DNA from: Thalassobaculum fulvum
GTDB taxonomy: Bacteria; Pseudomonadota; Alphaproteobacteria; Thalassobaculales; Thalassobaculaceae
Length of the DNA: 64,000 nucleotides
Direction: 5' to 3'
Assembly (NCBI RefSeq): GCF_014652915.1
Contig: NZ_BMZS01000002.1
Location: 106,590 to 170,589, forward strand
Shown: positions 53,954 to 62,376 of the stretch, piece after piece
Layout: each line of letters starts with the position of its first letter
How positions within the stretch are numbered: the first letter of the stretch is position 1
The notes under the pieces: generated by a model
What the model saw: only the letters and a program-made list of their open reading frames with translations
The model's database searches: none
Told to the model about the DNA's origin: nothing
Translations under genes and position numbers: made by a program

Positions 53954-54778
53954 ATGCCGGACACCGACAGCGAGTTCAAGGGACAGGCCCTGCCCCTCAA
54001 GGACAGCGACTTCGAGCGGGCGGCCGCCCGGCTCGGCTGCGAGGTCGCCGCTATCCGGGCGGTCGCCGAGGTCGAGTCCGGCGGCCGGTCCGGCTTCCTG
54101 CCCGACAAGCGGCCGAAGATCCTGTTCGAGTCGCGCTGGTTCCACAAGCTGACCGGCGGCCGCTACGATGCCAGCCATGGCGGGATCTCGACGCCGACCT
54201 GGGTGCGCAACTACAGGGGCGGTGCCGCCGAGTACCAGCGGCTGAACGAGGCGATAGCGCTCGACCGCGAGGCCGCCCTGAAGTCGACCAGCTGGGGCAT
54301 GTTCCAGATCCTCGGGGTCAACTTCGCCGTCGCCGGGTTCGGCGACGTCCAGGCCTATGTGACGGCGCAGCTGGTCTCCGAGGGCGCCCACCTCGACGCC
54401 TTCGCCGGCTTCGTCACCGCCAACCGGCTCGACGACGAACTGCGCGACCGCCGCTGGAGCGACTTCGCCCGTGGCTACAACGGCCCCGGCTACCGGCAGA
54501 ACCGCTACGACGAGAAGATGGCCGACGCCTACGCCCGCTACAGCGGCGGCGCGATCGCCCCGACCACGCTCGACGTCCAGCGCGCGCTGAACGCCCGCGG
54601 CGCCAACCTGGACACCGACGGCAAGACCGGACCGCTGACCCGGGCGGCGATCCGGGAGTTCCAGCGCGATGCCGGGCTGCCGATCACCGGCGTCGCCGAT
54701 CCCGCCACCCTGGCGGCACTCGGCCTGTCGCACGATCACGACCCGGTCGCGACCTCGGCCCGCCTGAACGACGTGTGA
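53954..54778 (+). CDS. N-acetylmuramidase with C-terminal peptidoglycan-binding domain
   Basis: 274 residues. The N-terminal DUF3380 domain carries IRAVAEVESGGRSGFLPDKRPKILFESRWFH with the putative catalytic Glu in AEVESGG, then STSWGMFQILG and YNGPGYRQNRYDEKM. Residues about 205-262 are a PG_binding_1 repeat (TLDVQRALNARG...DGKTGPLTRAAIREFQRDAGLPITGVADPATLAAL). It would cut glycan strands like phage endolysins. No holin, phage or signal peptide nearby, so a domesticated cell-wall enzyme is likely. GGGAGG precedes the ATG. Confidence 0.92.
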   Translation: MPDTDSEFKGQALPLKDSDFERAAARLGCEVAAIRAVAEVESGGRSGFLPDKRPKILFESRWFHKLTGGRYDASHGGISTPTWVRNYRGGAAEYQRLNEAIALDREAALKSTSWGMFQILGVNFAVAGFGDVQAYVTAQLVSEGAHLDAFAGFVTANRLDDELRDRRWSDFARGYNGPGYRQNRYDEKMADAYARYSGGAIAPTTLDVQRALNARGANLDTDGKTGPLTRAAIREFQRDAGLPITGVADPATLAALGLSHDHDPVATSARLNDV

Positions 54779-54796
54779 TGCGCAATCGCCGGGCGG

Positions 54797-55756
54797 TCAG
54801 TATCCGGCCGCCCGGTCGACCACCTCCTTCAGCGGCTCGCCGTCGAGGAACCGGCGCAGGTTCTCGACGAATAGCCGGGCGACGATGCGGTCGCGCTGCG
54901 GGTGCGGTCCGCCGATATGCGGCAGCACCAGGATGCCCTCGGTGCCCCAGAACGGGTGATCCTCGGGCAGCGGCTCCTGGCGGAACACGTCGAGCACGGC
55001 GCCGGCGATGGTCCCGGCCCTGACCGCCGCGATCAGGTCGTCGTCCCTGATCAGGTGGCCGCGGCCGAAGTTCAGCAGCCAGGCGGTCGGCTTCATCTTC
55101 GCCAGCCGCTCGGCATCCATGATGTTGTCGGTCTCGGGCGTGGCGGGCAGCAGCAGCAGCACGAAGTCGGACTGCGCCAGCACTTCGTCGGTCCGCTCCG
55201 GCGGCAGCACCGCCTCGACGTGCTCCATCGGCTCCGGCCGGCGCCGGGTACCGATCACCCGCATGCCCAGCGCGCCGGCAATCCGCGCGACCTCCTGGCC
55301 GATGGCGCCGAGACCGAGGATGCCGAGGGTCTTGCCGTTGATCGGCTGGGCGACCGTCGACACCCACTTGCCCTGCTTCTGGTTGGCCGCCGCCGCCGCG
55401 TACGGCTTCGCCACGTACAGCAGACCGGCGACGATGTTCTCCGGCATCGACTCCCTGTGGGTGCCGCGCGCGCAGGTCAGCGTGACCCCGGCCGGCAGGT
55501 CCGGCACCGCCAGCCAGCCCTCGACCCCGGCGGTCATCGACTGGATCCAGCGCAGCTTCGGCATCGCCGACAGCACCCCGGCCGGCGCCCCGACCGCCAT
55601 CAGCGCCTCGGTGCGGGCGAGCTGCTCGGGGGACGGCCGGTCCTTGCGCGCCAAGGTGTCGATGACGACCCGTCCGGACAGGCCGGCGGCCCCGGCCGCC
55701 TCGACATAGGCCTCGGGCTTGTCGGTCCAGAGCAGGATATGGGCGGGTTCGGTCAC
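54797..55756 (-). CDS. D-isomer-specific 2-hydroxyacid dehydrogenase
   Basis: 319 residues from a GTG start with GGAGGAG 9 bases upstream. NAD(P) motif in GKTLGILGLGAIGQEVARIAGALGMRVIGTRRRPE, catalytic Arg in LNFGRGHLIRDDDL, Glu in VFRQEPLPEDHPFW and His in VLPHIGGPHPQRD, i.e. the Arg-Glu-His triad. Arg-rich TRRRP after the second strand suggests NADP preference. Reduces a 2-oxo acid such as glyoxylate or hydroxypyruvate; the precise substrate is not assignable. Confidence 0.95.
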   Translation of the reverse strand: MTEPAHILLWTDKPEAYVEAAGAAGLSGRVVIDTLARKDRPSPEQLARTEALMAVGAPAGVLSAMPKLRWIQSMTAGVEGWLAVPDLPAGVTLTCARGTHRESMPENIVAGLLYVAKPYAAAAANQKQGKWVSTVAQPINGKTLGILGLGAIGQEVARIAGALGMRVIGTRRRPEPMEHVEAVLPPERTDEVLAQSDFVLLLLPATPETDNIMDAERLAKMKPTAWLLNFGRGHLIRDDDLIAAVRAGTIAGAVLDVFRQEPLPEDHPFWGTEGILVLPHIGGPHPQRDRIVARLFVENLRRFLDGEPLKEVVDRAAGY

Positions 55757-55858
55757 GGCGTCGGCTCCTCCAGGTGGAACCCGAACGCTAGCGATGCCGG
55801 CCCGTCACAGCCAGTGGCCGGTGCACTCCGAGACCGTTTCCGCCGGGGCAACGCCGGG

Positions 55859-56248
55859 TTAAGGCGCGGACTCGCCGATCCAGGCGATAGCGTCGTCGCG
55901 GTTGTCGAAGAAGCGGTAGACCCTCGGCGACCCCTGCAGTTCGTTGACGGCCTCGTAGAGCCTGAGGAGCGTCCGTTCGACGTTGGTCTGCACGACGATC
56001 GCCGTACGGCCGTCGGCCCGCCGGTAGTGGGAAACGCGTTGGCCCGCTTCGGCAATCCTGACGATTCCGTCCTTGGCAAGCACGCTCAGATCGGCCTCGC
56101 CGAGGTCCCAGAGCGAGTTGTCGGTCCGGTGTTCGGGGAAGTGCTCCAGGATGACCCGGACCAACTCGTCGGCCCGGACGTCGCCAACCACCGTGAAGAT
56201 CGAGAGGCTCAGTTCCTCGACTACTTCGACGGCGATCGGTTCGGTCAA
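55859..56248 (-). CDS. Small protein with STAS/SpoIIAA-like features
   Basis: 129 residues from a TTG start with GGGAGG 7 bases upstream. Features: SLSIFTVVGDVRADELVRVILEHFPEH, NSLWDLGEADLSVL and a terminal DDAIAWIGE. The alternating beta-alpha pattern and WDL-AD motif resemble SpoIIAA-like/STAS-SEC14 proteins, which are common but unassigned. Soluble. Function unknown. It stands alone between two minus-strand genes. Family call is tentative. Confidence 0.65.
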   Translation of the reverse strand: MTEPIAVEVVEELSLSIFTVVGDVRADELVRVILEHFPEHRTDNSLWDLGEADLSVLAKDGIVRIAEAGQRVSHYRRADGRTAIVVQTNVERTLLRLYEAVNELQGSPRVYRFFDNRDDAIAWIGESAP

Positions 56249-56431
56249 ACCCGCCTCCCGGTCTCCTGACTGCAGACGTCGACGTCCGGCCGCGGGTCAC
56301 GCCGGATCGACGTGGTCGCGCCCCTTCCACGTGAACTGCGGTCGGGTGCCCCGGTCGTCAACCCCCGGCACGGAACTTCAGGGCCAGTCGCCGATCGAGC
56401 CGACCTGCGGCACCACAGGCCCCGACCGGCG

Positions 56432-56809
56432 TCAGACGCTCTCCACCTCGCCGCCGGCGTCGACCCAGCCCTTGAAGCCGCCGAGGTTGCGGACGTTCTC
56501 GTAGCCCATCTCCTTCAGCACCTTGCCGACCAGCGCCGAGCGGCCGCCGGAGGCGCAGTAGGCGACCACCGTCTTGGCGCGGTCGAACGAGGCGTCGTGC
56601 AGCGGCGAGGCCGGATCGGCGCGGAACTCCACGAGGCCGCGCGGGATCGACAGCGCGCCCGGCACCTTGCCCGAGGCCGCGACCTCGGCCGGCTCGCGCA
56701 CGTCCAGGAACAGCACGTCGGGCCGGCCGACCAGCGCCTTGGCCTCCTCGGGGCTGATCCGCGGCACCGCGGCCTCGGCGTCGGCGAGCATCTGCTGGAC
56801 GGTCTTCAT
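56432..56809 (-). CDS. Rhodanese-like sulfurtransferase, paralog 2
   Basis: 125 residues. VLFLDVREPAEVAASGKVPGALSIPRGLVEFRADPASP, catalytic Cys85 in VVAYCASGGRSAL, then GFKGWVDAGGEVESV. Same length and shared segments (GALSIPRG/GAFHCPRG, FKGWVxAGGxVE) with the 49418 protein, from which it probably split by duplication. Divergent from mntP; the first about 120 bases of the gap upstream of it should carry its promoter. Confidence 0.93.
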   Translation of the reverse strand: MKTVQQMLADAEAAVPRISPEEAKALVGRPDVLFLDVREPAEVAASGKVPGALSIPRGLVEFRADPASPLHDASFDRAKTVVAYCASGGRSALVGKVLKEMGYENVRNLGGFKGWVDAGGEVESV

Positions 56810-56929
56810 CGGGGCATCTCCCTTGGAAACGGTTGCCGGGGAGAGTGCCGCCGAGCCGGCGGTCATGGCAAGGCGTTCGGGCCGCCAGCCATGCGGGGTT
56901 GCCCGACGGCGGCGCGGGCGGTAGACCCT

Positions 56930-57045
56930 GGGCCGTTGGGGAGTAGCTTCCGGCCAACCGGCCGGGACCGCGTCAACACACTCGCACCGTCAGGTGCGTG
57001 GCGCGGTCAGCGGACCACCATCCGCCTAGCAAGACCATCGCACTC
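56930..57045 (+). ncRNA. yybP-ykoY manganese riboswitch
   Basis: The two conserved loops of this riboswitch are present in order: GGGGAGTAGC (56938-56947) and GCAAGACC (57029-57036). Closing P1 pairs CGTTGG (56934-56939) with CCATCG (57035-57040), one mismatch. In between are stems 56951-56955/56960-56964, 56966-56972/57002-57008 enclosing 56983-56988/56993-56998, and 57010-57014/57021-57025. It lies 5' of mntP, where such Mn2+ sensors usually reside. A further hairpin (57044-57050/57060-57066) could be the expression platform. Confidence 0.85.
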
Positions 57046-57097
57046 CGGCGGTTCGGGCTCGCCGGAAGGCATGGTCTCACGCCCGGTGGATCGTCGG

Positions 57098-57673
57098 ATG
57101 ACTCCCACCTCGATCGCCGTCCTGTCGCTCAGCATGTCGGCCGACGCCTTCGCCGCCGCCGTCGGACGGGGTGCGGCCCATCGGCCGAGCCTGTTCGGCG
57201 CCATGCGCACCGGCTTGGTATTCGGCGCGATCGAGGCCGTCACGCCGCTGCTCGGCTGGTCGCTCGGACTCGCCGCCTCCGGCTTCGTGGCCGCGGTCGA
57301 TCACTGGATCGCGTTCGGGCTGCTCGGCCTGGTCGGCCTGCGCATGGCGTTCGACGGGTCGCGGCGCCTGTCGGCCGCGCCGTCCGACCGGCAGCCGGCG
57401 GTCCGGCGCGGGCTGCTGCCGCTGCTGGCGACTGCGGTGGGCACCAGTATCGACGCCGCCGCGGTCGGCGTGTCGCTCGCCCTGCTGCAGGCCGACATCC
57501 TGGCGATCGCGGCCGCCATCGGACTGGCGACCTTCGCGATGGCGTCGCTCGGGATGATGGTCGGTCGCGCGGTCGGCGCCCGGCTCGGCAACGTCGCCGA
57601 GATCGCCGGGGGCCTCGGCCTGGTGGCGCTCGGCTCCGCGATCCTGCTCGACCACACCGGGATGCTCGGCTGA
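57098..57673 (+). CDS. mntP: Manganese efflux pump MntP
   Basis: 191 residues, the MntP (DUF204) length, six membrane helices. It carries the duplicated acidic motifs LSLSMSADAFAAAVGRG in TM1 and TAVGTSIDAAAVGVSLAL in TM4. It exports Mn2+ across the inner membrane. The ATG giving MTPTSIAVL is used; the long leader holds a yybP-ykoY riboswitch that should switch expression on when Mn2+ rises. Convergent with the conserved unknown gene at 57687. Confidence 0.95.
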   Translation: MTPTSIAVLSLSMSADAFAAAVGRGAAHRPSLFGAMRTGLVFGAIEAVTPLLGWSLGLAASGFVAAVDHWIAFGLLGLVGLRMAFDGSRRLSAAPSDRQPAVRRGLLPLLATAVGTSIDAAAVGVSLALLQADILAIAAAIGLATFAMASLGMMVGRAVGARLGNVAEIAGGLGLVALGSAILLDHTGMLG

Positions 57674-57686
57674 GCGGTCGCGGCGG

Positions 57687-58184
57687 TCAGGCGGCCTCCC
57701 GCACCCACGCCTCCAGCGCGTCGATCGGTTTCAGGTCGGGCGCCAGCCACGCCCGCCGGGCCTCGGTCGACAGCAGCCGCTCCTTGCTCCAGAAGTCGAA
57801 CGCGATCGCCTTGGAGCCGAGCGCGTCGTTCAGCAGGCCGTGCACCTGGTCGAGCAGCGGCATCGACGCCGGCACCTGCGCGAGATAGCGCGCGATGCTT
57901 CGTACGTAGAACGCGGTGATGGTCTCGTGATAGCCGCGGGTGTCGGAGTTCGGCACCCCGCAGGCCTCGTTGTAGCGCGAGATGTCGTTCCGCAGCCGCT
58001 CGAGCGCTTCCTCGGCACCGTAGGTCGCAACGTAGTGGTGGCCGATCGTGAGGTGCGCGAAATGATCCCACTCGGGCTTCGGCAGGGTGCGGGCCCGAAA
58101 CGCCGCGACCCGGGCGAGGATCGCGTCGGGGCCGTCGTAGACCTTGCCCGGCTTGTTCCAGGAATGCGGACTGTCCATCGCCAT
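57687..58184 (-). CDS. Conserved-looking protein of unknown function
   Basis: 165 residues. Notable segments: EWDHFAHLTIGHHYVATYGAEEALERLRNDISRYNEACGVPNSDTRGYHETITAFYVR and SIAFD-like LGSKAIAFDFWSKERLLSTEARRAWLAPDL. Conserved His and Asn/Glu residues (HFAHL, YHET) suggest a metal- or ligand-binding helical protein, but I cannot name the family. GGAG lies 10 bases before the ATG. Upstream on the same strand after 13 bases is the LysE-type exporter, so the three minus-strand genes may form a unit led by the Lrp gene. Confidence 0.75.
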   Translation of the reverse strand: MAMDSPHSWNKPGKVYDGPDAILARVAAFRARTLPKPEWDHFAHLTIGHHYVATYGAEEALERLRNDISRYNEACGVPNSDTRGYHETITAFYVRSIARYLAQVPASMPLLDQVHGLLNDALGSKAIAFDFWSKERLLSTEARRAWLAPDLKPIDALEAWVREAA

Positions 58185-58197
58185 GCAGCGTCTCTCC

Positions 58198-58845
58198 TTA
58201 CACGAAACCCAGGCCGCGGGCGATCGCCGCCAGCCCGAAGCCGGCGACCACCAGGCCGGCGATCCGGTTGATCCACAGGATGCGGGTCTCGCCGAGGCGG
58301 CCGCGCAGGACCCCGGCGACCCCGCCGGCCAGCACCAGCCACCATCCGGCCGACCCCAGGAACACGCCGGCCACCAGCGCGCCGGCCCGGCCCCAGGCCG
58401 CCCCGCCGGCGCCGATCCCGACGCCCAGGCCGCCGACCAGGGCGGCGAAGGTCAGCACGGTCTGCGGGTTGCCGGCGGTCAGCACCGCGGTCTGCGCGAA
58501 CGCCGCCAGCGGGCGCCTGGCCCGGCCGGCGGTCGCCGCCGCGGTCGCCGGCCGGGACCGCCAGGATGCCAGGCCGAGCCACAGCAGCAGCCCGCCGCCG
58601 ACCAGCGCCAGCGGCCCCTGCCAGGCCAGCAGGAAGGCCGACACCGCGGTCAGCCCGAATGCCGCGATGGCGCCGTAGCCGGCGTCGGCGGCCGCCGCCC
58701 CCAGCCCGGTAGCGAAGCCGACGGCGAACCCGTCCTCCAGGCTGCGGCGGATACACAGCAGGCCGATCGGCCCGACCGGCATGGCCAGCGCCAGCCCGAA
58801 GGCGAGCCCGGTCAGGAACTCCGATGTCCCGAGTTCGGGCGCCAT
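58198..58845 (-). CDS. LysE/RhtB-family exporter
   Basis: 215 residues, about six hydrophobic helices. The family signature is in FLTGLAFGLALAMPVGPIGLLCIRRSLEDGF, with the proline-rich turn and following conserved region, and NPQTVLTF in the second half. It exports amino acids or related compounds. Its start is 3 bases from the stop of an Lrp/AsnC regulator gene, so the pair is cotranscribed, the common Lrp-LysE arrangement in which the regulator senses the exported amino acid. Confidence 0.92.
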   Translation of the reverse strand: MAPELGTSEFLTGLAFGLALAMPVGPIGLLCIRRSLEDGFAVGFATGLGAAAADAGYGAIAAFGLTAVSAFLLAWQGPLALVGGGLLLWLGLASWRSRPATAAATAGRARRPLAAFAQTAVLTAGNPQTVLTFAALVGGLGVGIGAGGAAWGRAGALVAGVFLGSAGWWLVLAGGVAGVLRGRLGETRILWINRIAGLVVAGFGLAAIARGLGFV

Positions 58846-58848
58846 CGG

Positions 58849-59316
58849 TCAGCCCCGTCCCTCGGGCCCGGGTACCGGCAGCGCCGCCGTCTCCTTGGCG
58901 CTCGACAGCGCGATGAAGGTCAGGCTGCGGGCCACCCCGGGGATCGCCTTGATGCGGTCGCTGACCAGCCGCTCCAGCGCCTTGGTGCCGGCGACCCGGA
59001 CCTTGAGCAGGTACGACCACTCGCCGGTCACGTGGTGCAGTTCGAGCACCTCCGGCAGGGCGGAAGCCGCCGCGATGAAGCCGGCGTTGTGCTCGGTGCG
59101 GTCGACCAGCACGAACAGGAACGCCAGCAGGTCCAGGCCGACCGTCTCCGGGTCGACCCGGGCGCCCCAGCCGGTGATCACCCCGCGCTCCTGCAGCCGG
59201 CGCAGCCGCTCGTTGGCGGCCGACACCGACAGGCCGGTGGCCTCGGCGAGGGCGGCATTCGTCACCCGACCGTCGATCTGCACGATATCGATAATTTTCC
59301 GGTCAACATCATCCAT
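58849..59316 (-). CDS. Lrp/AsnC-family regulator
   Basis: 155 residues from the ATG giving MDDVDRKIIDIVQIDGRV (an in-frame TTG 36 bases upstream is the alternative). HTH TNAALAEATGLSVSAANERLRRLQERGVITG, then the RAM effector domain with ELHHVTGEWSYLLKVRV. It likely activates the downstream LysE-type exporter when its amino acid ligand accumulates. The intergenic region towards the MOT1 gene is AT-rich (59290-59365) and holds the promoters. Confidence 0.93.
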   Translation of the reverse strand: MDDVDRKIIDIVQIDGRVTNAALAEATGLSVSAANERLRRLQERGVITGWGARVDPETVGLDLLAFLFVLVDRTEHNAGFIAAASALPEVLELHHVTGEWSYLLKVRVAGTKALERLVSDRIKAIPGVARSLTFIALSSAKETAALPVPGPEGRG

Positions 59317-59471
59317 AACAGGATAATTACTCGAACTTATACCGATGATCAATATGATCTCCAGAATCTCGACCAGACGGCCCGATCTTCCGCCGACCCC
59401 GGTGCGCGACTGTCGGGCTTCCGCTATGATTGCGGTCGCCTTCGCGCCGTGGAGAGGGAGAGATCGGCGCC

Positions 59472-60626
59472 ATGGACCGGTCGACCGGCAACCGATTCAC
59501 CCTGGACCTGTGCGAGGTCGGCGGCGCGCTCGGCGATCTCGGCACGCTGCTGCCTCTGATGCTCGGCGTGATTGCGGTGGCCGGTCTGGCACCGACACCG
59601 GTCCTGCTCGGCTTCGCCGCGTTCTATGTCGCGACCGCCCTGGTCTACCGGCTGCCGATTCCGGTGCAGCCGATGAAGGCGGTGGCCGCCGTCCTGCTGA
59701 CCACCCAGGTGTCCGGCGCCGGGCTGGTCGCCGCAGGCGTGACCATCGGCGCCGTGATGCTGCTGCTCGGGGTTACCGGCTGGATCGACCGCGTGGCCCG
59801 GGCGGTGCCGCAATCGGTGCTGGCCGGGCTGCAGCTCGGCCTCGGCCTGGCGCTCGCCCTGGTCGCCGTCGAGCTGCTGGGGACCGCGCCGGTCGCCGGT
59901 GCCGTGATCCTCGGCCTGCTGCTCGCCCTGCTGCTCGTTCCCCGCTACCCGGCGGCGCTGATCGCGCTCCTCGCCGCGGTCCTGCTGGCCCAGGCGGTCG
60001 AGATTCCGGGCGTCGGGTTCTCCGGCGACCCGGCCGCCGGCTTCGCCCTGCCGGCGCTGCCGACCCTGGCGGAGCTGCGGCAGTCGGTCACGCAGCTGGT
60101 GCTGCCGCAGCTGTCGCTGACCCTGACCAACGCGGTGCTGATCACCGCCCTGCTGGCCGGCGACTACTACGGGTCCAGGGCCACCCACGTGACCCCGGCC
60201 CGGCTGTCGGTGACCACCGGCCTCGCCAACCTGCTGCTGGCGCCGTTCGGGGCGCTGCCGATGTGCCACGGCGCCGGCGGGCTGGCCGCCCACCACCGGT
60301 TCGGCGCCCGCAGCGGTACCGCACCGCTGCTGCTCGGCCTCGCCCTGGCAGCCCTGGCGCTGGCGCCGGGCCGGCTCGGGATCGAGCTGCTGGCGGCGGT
60401 TCCGGCCGCCGGCCTCGGCGCCCTGTTGCTGGTGGCGGCCGGCGAGCTGGCGCTCAGCAGGCGGCTGTTCGACGGCAAGCCGTCCTGCCTGCCGGTGATC
60501 GCCGCGACCGCCGCGGTCACGCTCTGGGCCGATCCGTTCTGGGGGCTGCTGGCCGGCTGCGGAGCCGAGCTGGTGCGGGTCGCCGTGGTGCGCCGGCTGT
60601 TGCGGCGCGACGCCCGCAGCCGCTGA
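59472..60626 (+). CDS. MOT1-type molybdate/sulfate transporter
   Basis: 384 residues, about ten to twelve membrane helices. The MFS_MOT1 motifs are VGGALGDLGTLLPLML at the start and LPIPVQPMKAVAAVLL, with a second copy-like GALPMCHGAGGLAAHHRFG. These proteins take up molybdate (or sulfate). The ATG with GGAGAG 9 bases upstream is preferred to one 42 bases upstream. Convergent with the PanE-like gene (3 bases between stops). Confidence 0.9.
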   Translation: MDRSTGNRFTLDLCEVGGALGDLGTLLPLMLGVIAVAGLAPTPVLLGFAAFYVATALVYRLPIPVQPMKAVAAVLLTTQVSGAGLVAAGVTIGAVMLLLGVTGWIDRVARAVPQSVLAGLQLGLGLALALVAVELLGTAPVAGAVILGLLLALLLVPRYPAALIALLAAVLLAQAVEIPGVGFSGDPAAGFALPALPTLAELRQSVTQLVLPQLSLTLTNAVLITALLAGDYYGSRATHVTPARLSVTTGLANLLLAPFGALPMCHGAGGLAAHHRFGARSGTAPLLLGLALAALALAPGRLGIELLAAVPAAGLGALLLVAAGELALSRRLFDGKPSCLPVIAATAAVTLWADPFWGLLAGCGAELVRVAVVRRLLRRDARSR

Positions 60627-60629
60627 GGG

Positions 60630-61610
60630 CTACCCCGGGTAGGTTCCCGCGACCCGCGCCTTCGCGACCAGCAGGGCCGACACAACGTCCAGGGTCGGTG
60701 TCGGCAGGCCGGCGGCACGGGCGAAGTCCTGGACCGACCGCACGATCCCGTCGATCTCCATCGGCCGCCCGAGGTCCCAGTCCTGCAGCATCGAGGAGCG
60801 GTGCTCGGACCGGCGCTGCGGGTCGCGGTTGCCGGCCTCGTCCAACGGCACCTCGATGCCGTGGGAGCGCGCCACCGCCCGGGCCTCGCGCATCATCGCC
60901 AGGGTGATCTCCAGGGTCTCGGGATCCTCGGCCAGGCCGCGCTCGCTCAAGCCCGTCAGCACGCCAAGCGGCGAGCGCGAGATGTTGACCAGCAGCTTGG
61001 CCCAGAGTGCGGCGCGGATGTCGTCGGCGATCGGCGCCTTCACGCCCGACGCCTCGACCACCGCCGCCAGCCGCTCGACCCGCCCGGACCGCGCGCCGGA
61101 CGGCTCGCCCAGGGTCAGCGCCCCGGGCCGCGGCGCGACGTGCCGCACGAATCCGGGCTCGACGACCTGGCTCGGGCAGTCGACCACGCAGCCGATCGCC
61201 CGCTCCGGCCCGATCCCGCGCCAGATCGCGCCGTCCGGGTCGAGCCGGGCGATGGTCCGGCTCTCGACGCCGGCGCGGCCGTGGTCGTACCACCAGGGAA
61301 TGCCGTTCATCGCACACACCACCGGGGTGTCCGGCCCCAGCATCGGCGCGATCGCCGCCGCGATCGCCGGCAGGGCCGGCGCCTTGGCGGTCACCACCAC
61401 GGCGTCGACCGGCCCGAGTTCGGCCGCCTTGTCGGACGCCGGGACGCTGACGGTCCAGCGCTCGCCCCGGCTCTCCACCGTCAGGCCACGGTCGCGCAGC
61501 GCCGCCAGATGCGGCCCGCGGGCCAGCAGGGCCACCTCGGTCCCGGCCCGCGCCAGATGCCCCGCCAGGAAGCCGCCGACCGCTCCCGCGCCCACGATGC
61601 CGATGCGCAT
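60630..61610 (-). CDS. Ketopantoate reductase-family dehydrogenase, paralog 2
   Basis: 326 residues. IVGAGAVGGFLAGHLARAGTEVALLARG, VCAMNGIPWWYDHG, ALWAKLLVNISRSPLGVLTG and SSMLQDWDLGRPMEIDGI parallel the 37604 protein over its whole length, including the MNG(I/L)PWW stretch not expected in pantothenate enzymes. It is probably an NADP-dependent reductase of a small 2-oxo acid. No aromatic genes lie near this copy; a DUF1028 gene diverges from it. Confidence 0.92.
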   Translation of the reverse strand: MRIGIVGAGAVGGFLAGHLARAGTEVALLARGPHLAALRDRGLTVESRGERWTVSVPASDKAAELGPVDAVVVTAKAPALPAIAAAIAPMLGPDTPVVCAMNGIPWWYDHGRAGVESRTIARLDPDGAIWRGIGPERAIGCVVDCPSQVVEPGFVRHVAPRPGALTLGEPSGARSGRVERLAAVVEASGVKAPIADDIRAALWAKLLVNISRSPLGVLTGLSERGLAEDPETLEITLAMMREARAVARSHGIEVPLDEAGNRDPQRRSEHRSSMLQDWDLGRPMEIDGIVRSVQDFARAAGLPTPTLDVVSALLVAKARVAGTYPG

Positions 61611-61701
61611 GCCCTGCTCCGCCCTTCCGTTTACGCCGCGTCCGGACCGGTATAGCGTCACCGGCATCGTTCTGCCCATGCCCTGCTTTCGGACCTGACC
61701 G

Positions 61702-62376
61702 ATGACCTTCTCGCTGCTCGGTCGATGCGCGACCACCGGCGCCTTCGGAATGGTGGTCAGCTCGTCGTCGACCGCCGTCGCCGCCCGCTGTGCCTATGCC
61801 CGGGCCGGGGTCGGAGCGGTCGCCAGCCAGAACATCACCGACCCGCGGCTCGGCCCGCAGGGGCTCGACCTGCTGGCCGCCGGGCTGTCGGCGCCGGAAG
61901 CCCTCGACCGGCTGGTCGCCGCGGCGCCGCACGCCGAATACCGCCAGCTCGCCGTGCTCGACCGCGAAGGCCGGAGCGCCGTGCACAGCGGCGCCAGGAC
62001 CCTCGGCGTGCACGCCGCCGAGCGCGGCGGCGGGTGCGTGGCGGCCGGCAACCTGCTGGCCGACGCCGGGGTGCCGGCGGCGATGGTGGCGGCGTTCGAG
62101 GGCAGTGTCGGCGAGCCGCTCGGCAACCGCCTGCTGGCGGCGCTGCGGGCCGGGCTGTCGGCCGGCGGCGAGGCCGGGCCGGTGCACTCCGCCGGGCTGC
62201 TCATGGTCAAGTCGGCCCCGTGGCCGGTCGCCGACCTGCGGGTCGACTGGGCGCACGACCCGATCGGTGATCTGGAAGACCTCTGGGGGCGCTGGGCGCC
62301 GGAGATGGACGCCTATGTGACCCGCGCGCTCGATCCGGCAACGGCACCGGCCTACGGGGTGCCGGGCGACCCATGA
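61702..62376 (+). CDS. DUF1028 protein, Ntn-hydrolase-like, paralog 3
   Basis: 224 residues, starting MTFSLLGRCATTGAFGMVVSSSS, with AVASQNITDPRLGPQGLDLLAAG, YRQLAVLDREGRSAVHSG and CVAAGNLLAD. Of the three copies this keeps the AAGNLL stretch best and is closest in length to the 30305 copy. Its stop codon overlaps the start of an MFS transporter gene by 4 bases (ATGA), a strong sign of a shared function such as import or export of its substrate. No good ribosome site before the ATG. Confidence 0.92.
   Translation: MTFSLLGRCATTGAFGMVVSSSSTAVAARCAYARAGVGAVASQNITDPRLGPQGLDLLAAGLSAPEALDRLVAAAPHAEYRQLAVLDREGRSAVHSGARTLGVHAAERGGGCVAAGNLLADAGVPAAMVAAFEGSVGEPLGNRLLAALRAGLSAGGEAGPVHSAGLLMVKSAPWPVADLRVDWAHDPIGDLEDLWGRWAPEMDAYVTRALDPATAPAYGVPGDP

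Noticed and set aside
53954-54778. Prophage remnant because of the endolysin-like N-acetylmuramidase
   Set aside because: No holin, tail, integrase or other phage gene nearby, and base composition matches the surroundings.
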